NCBI GenBank assembly: GCA_016716065.1
Contig: JADJXA010000025.1
Location: 62,001 to 126,000, forward strand
DNA length: 64,000 nucleotides
Direction: 5' to 3'
Source of the DNA: Candidatus Leptovillus gracilis
Lineage (GTDB): Bacteria > Chloroflexota > Anaerolineae > Promineifilales > Promineifilaceae
A model generated the notes under the pieces. The model did no database searches and had not been told where the DNA came from. It saw only the letters and a list, made by a program, of their open reading frames with translations. Shown piece by piece: positions 55,812 to 63,791 of the stretch; position 1 is the stretch's first letter; every line of letters starts with the position of its first letter. The position numbers and the translations under genes were made by a program.

Positions 55812-57026
55812 GCTCCTGAAGCTGCTGCCTAAAATCGGCAGTTAATTTTTTGGCCCAGGCGTCGTCGGAATACCTGGACAGGAGCGCTAACGCTTCGTCA
55901 TAGAGGACGATGGCTCCATCTGTTTTACCCTGGCGGGCATACAATTCTGCGATGGTGCCTAAGGTGTTAGCCAGCATCAACTTGTCATCACATTGCCGCC
56001 ACAATCGGGCGCTCTCTTCCAGATGCAGAGATGATTCGACCAAGCGGTTTTGCGCCAGGAAGGTGTTGCCCAGACATTGGGCGACAATGGCGCGGTGGTA
56101 AAAATAGCTGGACTGCTGTAAGTAGGGGGAATTAGCCCGATGGAAGGCCGCTTCTGCTTCGTCGTATCGTCCCTGCTCATACAAGGCGCCGCCATAACTC
56201 ACTTCAATCAAGGATTTCTCATATTCGCTGACCTTTGTGGGAAGCAGGTCACCGCTTCTTCATAACAGGGCCAGACGTCTTCATATTTTTTGGCGGATTT
56301 CAAGGTCCCCATCAAATTGTTCAAAGACCGCAGTAGATCGGTGAACTGATTGACTTCGCGCCAGAGTGTAATGGCCTCACGCAGCAGCGTTTCAGCGAGA
56401 TCGTATTGGCCGCGCCACCAGGCGACCATGCCCAGAGTGTTTAGAACGGTGGCATGGAATTTTGGGGGGGCGCTCGTGGCGCGGAAGCCTTCCAACGCCT
56501 GCTGCCCGTATTGTTCCGCCAGATCATATTGGCGGCTGAAGGCATAGTCCAGGCTTAAACTGGACCAGATATGATGGCGCAGATGCTCTGCGTGCAGATG
56601 CTCTGCGTGACTATGGCTCCCGTCTGCTTGTTTAAGGGCAGCTTCTGCTTGCAAATGGCTCTCAATGGCTGCCGGTAGTTGGCGGTTTGCACGGTATAGT
56701 TCGCCCAGTCGGTTAAGAAGTTCCGCTTTCAGAACCGGTTCGTCAGGTGGGCAGGTCGCGGCGGCATTTTGTAATAGTGGAATCCATTCATGCCAGTAGC
56801 CGCGCCGTTCAGCCAGATGGAAGGCTTGCAGGATGACAATGGCCGTTTCCCGCCGCGTTTGTGCCAGTTTTGAACCATAGACAACCGCCCGATACAAATT
56901 TTGCCGCCTGGCGTCCAACGCCGCTACAGCATCCTCTGTGCTGGAGCTGGTTTGCTCTTGCCAGTAGGCAATGCCGGCGGCTAAAGCGGCGGTAAACTGG
57001 GGGTTGATGGCGGTTTCGGGATTCAT
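55777..57026 (-). CDS. TPR protein, one gene with a frameshift near 56240
   Basis: The 5' part (57026-56208, 272 residues) and the 3' part (to 55777) are in different frames but join naturally at about 56240: after CYEEAVT the continuing frame reads LLPTKVSEYEKSLIEVSYGG. Together they make a 415-residue TPR protein: repeated helix pairs such as LLNRLGELYRANRQLPAAIE, VLNTLGMVAWWRGQYDLAET and LANTLGTIAELYARQGKTDG. It lies 45 bp downstream of the HTH-STAND gene and probably forms its sensor partner. Confidence 0.8.
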
Positions 57027-57071
57027 ATTTTACCAGCCTGGTGGGCGGTGCGTGAAAAAAAAATTCACGCA

Positions 57072-58499
57072 TCACGCTTCTTGTTCCTCATAGGGCCAGT
57101 TAATAATTTCTGTGTGTAGAAAAGTTTCTGTAAGACGGTGGATGCCGTAGCATTTTTCATGCAGCGACCCGCGCACTTCCAATAGGGAGCGGCTGCGCAG
57201 TTCCTGAATGGCGGGCCACAATTGGCTTTCGTTCAGACCGCTTAACACACATAGGTAGCCGGGGTCGCCCCCCGTTTCAGAAACCATGGGCATGGTCAGC
57301 AGCAGCCGACGGCCGTTTTCGCTGAGCGTGCGCCACATTTGCCAGTAGATGTGGCGATACATATCCTCGATATGCCCTGCGCCGCCTTGCGCCAATCCTC
57401 CCAGAATGGTGGACAGGGGCAGCACGTCCAGCAAACCCGCCACCAGTTTCAGCGCTAATGGATGTCCACCAGCAACGTTCCAGATGGCCTGATAATCGGC
57501 AGTAACGGCCGTTGCAAAGGCCACTACGCCCAATTCTTGCGCGTGGTGGTTGAGCAGGGTCACGCTGTCGTTAAATGACAGTTCGGGGATGACGCAGGTG
57601 AAAACGATGGCCTGCGGCGCCGGCCGGGTGCGGCTGGTGAGCAGGAATTTGCTGGGATTGGCCAGGTCGTTGAGCAGGGTCAGGAGAAAAGCGGTGTCGG
57701 TTTCGCTTTCCAGATTATCAATGATGATGAGAAACGGCCGTTCTTTTAAACGCCGCCTTACCTGGGCCAGTCGCTGGTCTGGTGTGTTTTCAACGCCGCT
57801 TTGGCCCCAGAAACGTTGGGCCAGCTCGATGATCAGGTTGTCGAAGGCAGCCTGCGGCGAAGCGGATTGACCGCTCATGGTGGGCGCGGCGCTGCGCAGC
57901 CAGATCGCGTCGTCAAAATGGAGTTCCGAAACCAAATGCCGAACGACGCTGTCGGCCAGGGCGGTTTTGCCAATGCCACCCAGGCCAGTAATGGCAATCA
58001 CCCAGGGGCTGCCAGGGTCGCGCAGTCGGGCAGCCAGGTCGGTTTGGGTTTCGACGGCTCCGAAAAGTTCGGAATAGGTGGCGGGCGGCAGCAGAGCGGT
58101 TATTTCTTGTATTTTTCTGTCACGCATTGCCAGTTCTTGGCGGTAGATCACGTCGGCCAACTGGTCAATAGCCGCTCGCTGCATCCGACTGACGGTGTGC
58201 TCGCTGACGTTGAGCTGATTGGCAACCATGAGCAGAGAGTGCTGGCTAAGAAAGCGGAGTTTGAGAACACGAACGGCCGTTTCGTCCTGGACTGCTATTT
58301 CTTCCAGGGCGTTTAACAATACCTGATTGACAGCCAGCCGTGCCACCGGACTTTTAGCCTGTGACACGGCAGCCATCTGCGCTTGCACTAGCAGCAGATA
58401 TGATAACGAATCGGCCGAGTCGTCACCACTGTTATGCCAGGCTCTTAGGGCCTGTTGCACATCCTTATCCAGCCGATCCCGATTCAATTGCATTTCCAT
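57072..58499 (-). CDS. HTH plus STAND (NB-ARC-like) NTPase
   Basis: A 475-residue protein. The N-terminal part has a sigma-region-4-like HTH (about residues 75-118: AVRVLKLRFLSQHSLLMVAN, then QLNVSEHTVSRMQRAAIDQL). The NTPase follows: Walker A GLGGIGKT at 172-179, Walker B FLIIIDNLE near 252, sensor LLTSRTR, and the GGHPLALKL motif near 345. A winged-helix end (LWPAIQELRSRSLLEVRG) completes it. Such STAND proteins switch on ligand binding by TPR or WD repeats, here supplied by the next gene. Confidence 0.88.
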   Translation of the reverse strand: MEMQLNRDRLDKDVQQALRAWHNSGDDSADSLSYLLLVQAQMAAVSQAKSPVARLAVNQVLLNALEEIAVQDETAVRVLKLRFLSQHSLLMVANQLNVSEHTVSRMQRAAIDQLADVIYRQELAMRDRKIQEITALLPPATYSELFGAVETQTDLAARLRDPGSPWVIAITGLGGIGKTALADSVVRHLVSELHFDDAIWLRSAAPTMSGQSASPQAAFDNLIIELAQRFWGQSGVENTPDQRLAQVRRRLKERPFLIIIDNLESETDTAFLLTLLNDLANPSKFLLTSRTRPAPQAIVFTCVIPELSFNDSVTLLNHHAQELGVVAFATAVTADYQAIWNVAGGHPLALKLVAGLLDVLPLSTILGGLAQGGAGHIEDMYRHIYWQMWRTLSENGRRLLLTMPMVSETGGDPGYLCVLSGLNESQLWPAIQELRSRSLLEVRGSLHEKCYGIHRLTETFLHTEIINWPYEEQEA

Positions 58500-58745
58500 C
58501 CACTATGCCCTCCCGTTAAAGGCAATCTTGCGCAAGTTTTACGCCCTTTGCGCGGAAAGTCGCAGAGATGTGATAAATCAGCGCAAATAAATTTCTGTAT
58601 AGTGTAGAAGACTTTTGAAAAGATGGCTATTTACCATTTTTCAGAAGCAGCCAGTCGAATCGTGACAGTTTTTGGGCATTTTCATCAACAAGCAACCATC
58701 TTACTTGTAAGATACAAAAAGGTACCAGACCATCAAGCGTGTGAC

Positions 58746-59198
58746 ATGACTACCGCCGATTTTAAGAACAGAGCACTTATCCTGGTAGCTCCTGGTTTTG
58801 AAGAAGCGGCAGCGGTTTATTGTTTGACGCATCTGCGCAAGGCTAGTTTGCCGGTGTCGTTGGTGGGGCTTGCGTCAGGACAGGTTACCGGGTGGTATGG
58901 GTTATCTGTTCGCCCTGACCTGACACTGGATGAGGTTGAGGATTATGGGGCGCCAAAACTGGTTGTGATTTCAGGCGGTCGGCAGTGCGCTACGATGTTG
59001 CTGACAGACCCGCGTGTGCATCGTTTGCTTAACATGTTGATTGAGCAAGAAGGCAGGGTGGGAGTGATGAGAACGGCCGTTCCCGTTATCGCGCAATCTG
59101 GACTGCTGTCCGCGTCGACGAACGTCCACTATGTGATGCAAAACGAAGAAGATATGGATGGGTTTGTGATGGAACTGGTTCATCTGATATTAAATTAA
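58746..59198 (+). CDS. DJ-1/PfpI-like protein lacking the catalytic cysteine
   Basis: A 150-residue flavodoxin-like DJ-1 fold: RALILVAPGFEEAAAVY with the conserved glutamate at the PGFEE turn, then SVRPDLTLDEV and LVVISGG. At the nucleophile elbow, where the family has a cysteine (AICHG-like), this protein reads GVMRTAVPVIAQSGLL, with no Cys. It is therefore probably not an active amidase or glyoxalase. The start is ATG 58746; the upstream frame to 58623 looks non-coding. Confidence 0.75.
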   Translation: MTTADFKNRALILVAPGFEEAAAVYCLTHLRKASLPVSLVGLASGQVTGWYGLSVRPDLTLDEVEDYGAPKLVVISGGRQCATMLLTDPRVHRLLNMLIEQEGRVGVMRTAVPVIAQSGLLSASTNVHYVMQNEEDMDGFVMELVHLILN

Positions 59199-59442
59199 TC
59201 AGGTTATGCGCGATGACTGAATTGCCACACTGTCAGAATCCTATTGCCAAGACAGGCTCAATTCGATTAAGCTATAAAGGTTGCAGTGATCTGGCTAACC
59301 ATAGGCAAAATATACATAACATTTGCATTAAAACGTCGAACAGCTAAGTAATATTATTACACTTCGCGTTATTGTGGCATGGCGTTTAATGCAGATTTAA
59401 ATTGAATATTTTGTGGTTTTGCCTTTTCCAATAGGGGGCTTC

Positions 59443-59559
59443 GTGCAAAAACAGAACAAAATTTTCTTATTATGCCTCTTCTCGGTTATTTTCACCCTGG
59501 TTGGTTGTGGGGCGGATATTACTCGGTCTGTTATTTTCTATCAGGATGAAGTAAAGTGA
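59443..59559 (+). CDS. 38-residue lipoprotein
   Basis: GTG 59443 is preceded by AGGGGGC. The product has a lysine-containing start, a hydrophobic core and a lipobox LVGC at about residues 19-22, leaving a 16-residue lipidated tail (CGADITRSVIFYQDEVK). The stop overlaps the pRiA4b-like frame that follows. It may be a small surface lipopeptide or the head of a gene whose body was replaced. Confidence 0.45.
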   Translation: MQKQNKIFLLCLFSVIFTLVGCGADITRSVIFYQDEVK

Positions 59560-60315
59560 CCCCCATCTGGCGTCGCTTCCAGGTGCGCCACGACATCACC
59601 TTTCGCCAGTTGCACAACACCTTGCAAGTCGTGATGGGCTGGTGGGATTATCACCTGCACCTGTTCCACTACGGCCAACTGCTCATCACCGATGACAACA
59701 CGTTGGCCGAATGGGGTGAAGAAGGTCTGCGCGACGACACTACGCCGCTCAACAAGCTGCTCAGGTATGAAGGGGTCTCGTTGACCTACGAATATGACTT
59801 TGGCGACAGTTGGGTGCATGAACTGGTGTTGGAGGCGATGCTGCCAGAGGAGGCAACGGCCGTTTACACCCCGCTGCCTGGCCGGGGAACGCGCCTGTCC
59901 GCCCGAAGATTGTGGCGGCGTCTGGGGCTACGAACAGTTCCTCATAGCCATCCGCGACCCCAAACACAAAGAGCATAAACGCTACCGGGAATGGATTGGC
60001 GGCTCGTTTGACCCCGAAGCCTTTGAACTGGCTAACGTCACGCGACAGTTCCGCGAGGGCGTCTATTGGCAAGGTGAACTGGTGGCCCCGCCCTTAACCT
60101 CCACCCAGACCTTCACCCCCCAGGCGCGCTGGTTCTGGAACAGCATCCCCGAAGAGGCGCAGACCCGGATTATCGGGGCTGTCTGGTGCCGTCACTGTGG
60201 TCAGAAGACGACGATCATCAATTTCAAGGGCAACATCCAGCAGGGAGATCTAATCCTACGCGGCGAATGTGTGCGCTGCGGTGGCGTTGTTATCCAGCTT
60301 CTGGAAGGCGGCTAA
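59556..60315 (+). pseudogene. Plasmid pRiA4b ORF-3 family protein, N-truncated and frameshifted
   Basis: The first frame opens directly at PIWRRFQVRHDITFRQLHN, missing the usual first strand, and continues FGDSWVHELVLE. At about 59860 (CCCC run) the frame shifts and continues CLAGERACPPEDCGGVWGYE, then DPKHKEHKRYREWIGG, ending with a zinc ribbon (CRHCGQ and CVRCGG). The family function is unknown. Repairing one base would restore the internal frame but not the missing N-terminus. Confidence 0.75.
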
Positions 60316-60389
60316 GTGGGACTGCCGGACCTGACACAAACAGGTATTCCCGTCGTTTGAGAGAAATCAGCGCAATTGGAGGACCGTAC

Positions 60390-61139
60390 TTGAAACGCAA
60401 CGACCCTTTCTTATCTTCATCTCAACGCATCTGGCTTATTGGGCTGGCTGGCCTCTGGGCACTGTTTCTCTTTGGCGGCTTCCTCTTCGGCGCGCCAGAC
60501 GACGCCCACAGCCACCGCATGCCCACCTGGACGCGCATGGCCTCCTCCTTCGCGCTCGTCATCGCTGGCTGGAGTTGGTTCGCCTTCAGCCGCCAGCAGT
60601 TGGTCAACCGCTATGCCCTGCTCATCAGCCTGGGCATGCTCTTTGGCTTCCTGGGCGACCTGTTCCTGGCTTCTGTCTTGCCCGCGCCCAATCGCGTGTT
60701 GACCGGTATCGCCGCCTTCGCTGTAGGCCACGTCTTCTACATCCTGGCCATCGCCGGGTTTGGCAACCGCTTCAAGCTCAACGACCCGGCTGCCCGCTGG
60801 GGGATGTTGATCCTCTGGTGGCTGATTGGCCTGGCCGGGTGGTTTTTCGTCGTCTTTCGCGGGCAAAACCCGACTCTGGTGCATTGGGTGGCGCTGCCCT
60901 ACGCTCTCCTGTTGGCCAGCACGGCTGGTCTGGGGTCCGGGTTGGGCAGACAGGATCGCCACTTTATTCCACTGGCGCTAGGCGGGGCGCTGTTCCTCGT
61001 AAGCGACCTGATCCTCGCCGGTGATATGTTCAGTGACCTGTTTTTTCCCCTGATTGGGGATGTAGTCTGGCTGACCTATGGCCCGGCGCAGATGCTCATT
61101 GTCTATTCGATAGGCGCGGCCTGGAGAAAAGCCGGTTAA
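60390..61139 (+). CDS. YhhN/TMEM86-family membrane protein (lysoplasmalogenase-like)
   Basis: A 249-residue protein with about eight hydrophobic segments. YhhN features are LISLGMLFGFLGDLFLA (the GDxFL motif), FAVGHVFYILA and FLVSDLILA (SDxxLA). Start TTG 60390 is chosen because GGAGG lies 7 bp upstream. Vertebrate relatives cleave lysoplasmalogens; bacterial roles are less clear. It is the only intact gene between two decayed ones. Confidence 0.85.
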   Translation: MKRNDPFLSSSQRIWLIGLAGLWALFLFGGFLFGAPDDAHSHRMPTWTRMASSFALVIAGWSWFAFSRQQLVNRYALLISLGMLFGFLGDLFLASVLPAPNRVLTGIAAFAVGHVFYILAIAGFGNRFKLNDPAARWGMLILWWLIGLAGWFFVVFRGQNPTLVHWVALPYALLLASTAGLGSGLGRQDRHFIPLALGGALFLVSDLILAGDMFSDLFFPLIGDVVWLTYGPAQMLIVYSIGAAWRKAG

Positions 61140-61234
61140 GCTGATGGCGTCACACTATCTATATCTCAACCTCATGCATTCCACAGGTACACGGCCGAAG
61201 CAAAGTGTTTGGGGCTAATGCGCAGCGGGAATAG

Positions 61235-61441
61235 GTGTGGAAACGCGACACTCACCTATTTGCTAAAACTCTGCCGGCCGATGAAACAGTGGCCCATGAG
61301 GCGGTGGAATTACGCGCCACAACGCCCCATCGTCTGCCCACAATTGACGCGCTCATTGCGGCCACGGCCGTTGCCCATCAGCTAACACTGATCCACCGGG
61401 ACCCTCACTTCACCGCAATTCCACCCCAACTCCTCAAGTAA
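61235..61441 (+). pseudogene. PIN-domain toxin C-terminal remnant
   Basis: The last 35 residues (HRLPTIDALIAATAVAHQLT, then HRDPHFTAI) are the third and fourth active-site region of a VapC-type PIN domain. The first half, including the opening aspartate, is missing and the preceding residues are unrelated. No antitoxin precedes it. Confidence 0.65.
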
Positions 61442-61458
61442 CAACACCTGCCGAATAA

Positions 61459-61622
61459 TTGACATACTCCCAGGGCTAAAGGACTTTGTTGGCGAAGTCC
61501 AATCGCTCAACTTTTTTGAACGCTTCGGCAGTGTTTGAGTCCAAAAAACAATCAGATTTAACGTGATTTTTGCACCAAAATTACTTCGCCAACAAAGTCT
61601 AAAGCACCTGGGAGTATGTCAA
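61459..61622. mobile_element. MITE-like element with about 40-bp inverted ends
   Basis: The left end starts TTGACATACTCCCAGG and continues CTAAAGGACTTTGTTGGCGA. The right end is its near-perfect reverse complement, ending CCTGGGAGTATGTCAA. The 164-bp element has no gene. The right end supplies the last codons of the small zinc-ribbon gene. Confidence 0.8.
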
Positions 61623-61819
61623 CCATCACCCTCATCGGCCGGCATATTTTCGTCGTGTTGTGCAGTCAGAGACGACCCACACCAGGGACAAAAGACAAAC
61701 GGTTTGCCTTGATACCCTTTGCCGCCATGAGTCCAACGCAAAAGAACCATGTCGTGCAAATAGCCAATGTTTTCCTGCCAATCGCAGCAACAGCAGCCTG
61801 ATTCTTTTTCTTTGGTCAA
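61619..61819 (-). CDS. Small zinc-ribbon protein, 66 residues
   Basis: The start is TTG 61819 with GGAGG 7 bp upstream on the minus strand. The sequence has an early cysteine run (SGCCCCDWQ), YLHDMVLLRWTHGGKGYQGK and a FCPWCGSSL treble-clef knuckle, a layout typical of short conserved proteins. Its last codon lies in the inverted end of the MITE. Confidence 0.6.
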   Translation of the reverse strand: MTKEKESGCCCCDWQENIGYLHDMVLLRWTHGGKGYQGKPFVFCPWCGSSLTAQHDENMPADEGDG

Positions 61820-61930
61820 GGAGAGCCTCCGATGTGGCTTTGGGCTTGCAGGAGTTGTTGATAACGAATCCTGTTCTTTTCCGAAATCTTACGCTTGTCG
61901 ATCACAGTGCCACAGTTATGCAATCTGGCG

Positions 61931-62533
61931 CTACCCAATCATCGCCGTCAGAGGCACAAATTCAACGTATATGCCAGTGACCTTCCCATCTTCGACCTGG
62001 ACAAAAACCGGGTAGCCGCCATCCGCATTCGCGGTATTGGAAAAACAAAGGTGTGTGTCCACGCCAGCTATTTGATAACCTACTTCGTCCACGTCAAGGG
62101 GAATATAGGCCTCCTGGTCGGCAATAGCACAGGTTGCCGTATCAATGGGCACAGACCCCACTTCCAGCCATGATGTTTGTCGTATAAGATCGTGGAGAGT
62201 AGACGATGGGTCAGGCACGGCCGTATCGTGCCAGGCAAATAACGCCACATGCACACCAGCAACCACACCTACCCAGGCGCGCCATCTGCCGTTCGATACA
62301 GATGGGAGGGGAACAGCATAGTCGGCCGTGCCAAAGGCATCCACCACTACCATCTGCCCACACTGCACCACAAATGCACCTGATGGGTAGACGGCCGTTG
62401 GCGCTGCTTCATACGCCGCGTGCGCGGCCTGGACTGCTGCCAGCGCCGCCTGGAACGTCTTCTGATTGGTGGCCGGATCATGTACTATATCCAGGTAACG
62501 TCGGACCGCTACAGTCAGTTCTTGTGGAGTCAT
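61931..62533 (-). CDS. Conserved hypothetical protein, DUF4241-like C-terminus
   Basis: A 200-residue protein from ATG 62533 (MTPQELTVAVRRYLD). The C-terminal third (DEVGYQIAGVDTHLCFSN, then GGYPVFVQVEDGKVTGIYVE) resembles DUF4241 domains of immunity-like proteins. The central part has WRAWVGVVAGVHVALF. No membrane segments are obvious. The family assignment is weak. Confidence 0.5.
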   Translation of the reverse strand: MTPQELTVAVRRYLDIVHDPATNQKTFQAALAAVQAAHAAYEAAPTAVYPSGAFVVQCGQMVVVDAFGTADYAVPLPSVSNGRWRAWVGVVAGVHVALFAWHDTAVPDPSSTLHDLIRQTSWLEVGSVPIDTATCAIADQEAYIPLDVDEVGYQIAGVDTHLCFSNTANADGGYPVFVQVEDGKVTGIYVEFVPLTAMIG

Positions 62534-62603
62534 GGCGTCATCTGATTTCCTTATTCTCGTTCGTTGGTTATTTGGAAGACCTGAACATTTTAACAAAGTA
62601 TAA

Positions 62604-62828
62604 TCAGCTTGACCTGCTCGGCCAGTGACTCTTCGGCCAAGGACGATTCGACCGGGGGGCGATGGCCTCCCCGGCCGCTTTGGCTTTCAAACGATTCCAG
62701 CGCGACAGCAGCCCTGGCGTAATGCCAATCTCTCGCTCAATGTCTGCGGCGGAGCGACCACTACTACGGAGTAGGCTGACCGCCTGCTCTTTGAATGCTT
62801 CCGAATATGTGCGCATTTGCTTTTTCAT
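62604..62828 (-). pseudogene. IS3-family transposase OrfA fragment
   Basis: Start ATG 62828 gives MRTYSEAFKEQAVSLLRSSG, then DIEREIGITPGLLSRWNRLK, the helix-turn-helix of IS3/IS911 OrfA. After about residue 55 the frame drifts and stops, and no OrfB follows. The putative IS end lies just upstream (about 62838-62890). Confidence 0.75.
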
Positions 62829-62968
62829 GGGTTACCTCCAAAACAAGTGTACTCATTTTGTCTCTAGTTTTTGTCCACTTTTTTGGGGAACCCCATTACT
62901 AACAAATTACCATCAGGCCAGGTGACGGTCGGGCGCAGTGCTTGACCGAGCATAACCAAGCCAGTTAA

Positions 62969-63130
62969 TCAGTCATGGCGCAGGCAAAACTCCACCAGGG
63001 ATTGCGCTTTGGTCAGGCGGGTATCACCGGGTAGGTTTTCGTACTCAATGGCTAAATCGAAGGAGAGTTGGCACAGTTCGGCATCGTTGAAATGCTGGTC
63101 CAGTAAATCGCGTAGGTTGGGCAGTGTCAT
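62969..63130 (-). CDS. Stand-alone effector-associated (death-like) domain, 53 residues
   Basis: ATG 63130 preceded by AGGGGATGAACC. The whole product, LRDLLDQHFNDAELCQLSFD followed by YENLPGDTRLTKAQSLVEFC, matches the EAD7-type effector-associated domain that is normally the first module of NACHT, caspase-like or TIR proteins in filamentous bacteria. Here it stops immediately after the domain. It is either a solo adaptor or the remains of a larger gene. Confidence 0.65.
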   Translation of the reverse strand: MTLPNLRDLLDQHFNDAELCQLSFDLAIEYENLPGDTRLTKAQSLVEFCLRHD

Positions 63131-63357
63131 GGTTCATCCCCTGGTTGACTGATGGGGGAATGATGCCAGAAATAGCCCGACAGTAGGCAGATTTCGACCC
63201 GACTTTATCAAAAGCAGTTAACACGGCGCAGATGGTTAACGGCCGTTACTCAGGTCATCGCATTGGTTGGGCAACAATCCGCAATTTCTACGCCAACGAG
63301 GTGGGCAACACGGCCGTCTCTGAGATACCATACGGCCGTGCAAAGGAACCACACCCG

Positions 63358-63606
63358 ATGAAAACCGCCCATCACCTCGACACCCACCAGCCCATCACGG
63401 CCGCCGTCGATGCCCCATCCCAGGCCATCTGCCCCCATTGTGGCGGCCAGGTTACGCTGCGCCACCGCCAGCGCATGGATAGCACGGCCGTTTACTTCTG
63501 GCGGCATCTCGACAACCAAAGTCGGGAGTGCAGCAGCCGTACCCATGCCGCCCAACTCAAATCAGCCGCCACCGCGTCTCCCGCCAAAGCCCGCCGCAGG
63601 CGGTAA
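63358..63606 (+). CDS. Zinc-ribbon protein, 82 residues
   Basis: Start ATG 63358 with AAAGGA upstream. It contains ICPHCGGQVTLRHRQRMD and a later cysteine (SRECSSR) that could complete a metal site, then an Arg/Lys/Ala tail (PAKARRRR) suggesting nucleic-acid contact. Upstream sequence carries three ACGGCCGT octamers within 110 bp. Confidence 0.55.
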   Translation: MKTAHHLDTHQPITAAVDAPSQAICPHCGGQVTLRHRQRMDSTAVYFWRHLDNQSRECSSRTHAAQLKSAATASPAKARRRR

Positions 63607-63695
63607 GCCCCGACCAGTCCACTCCGCACTCCCCACTCCGCACTCAAAGCGGCCAGATAGCCGCCGCCGCTCCGATCATTGGTCAACAAGGCCAT
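63492..63695 (-). CDS. Short ORF with a strong ribosome site, probably shortened by a repeat
   Basis: ATG 63695 has AAAGGAGGAATG directly upstream, which is unusually good. Only the first 17 or so codons (MALLTNDRSGGGYLAAL) look natural. A GTGCGGAGTGGGGAGTGCGG repeat follows and the frame then overlaps the plus-strand zinc-ribbon gene. Confidence 0.3.
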   Translation of the reverse strand: MALLTNDRSGGGYLAALSAEWGVRSGLVGAYRLRRALAGDAVAADLSWAAWVRLLHSRLWLSRCRQK

Positions 63696-63791
63696 TCATT
63701 CCTCCTTTGTGGCGTCAACAACCCAGATCATCGCGCTCGACTGGTCTGATTCCCCTCCCCGTCCGGCAACAACAGTGACGGCATCGTTGGC

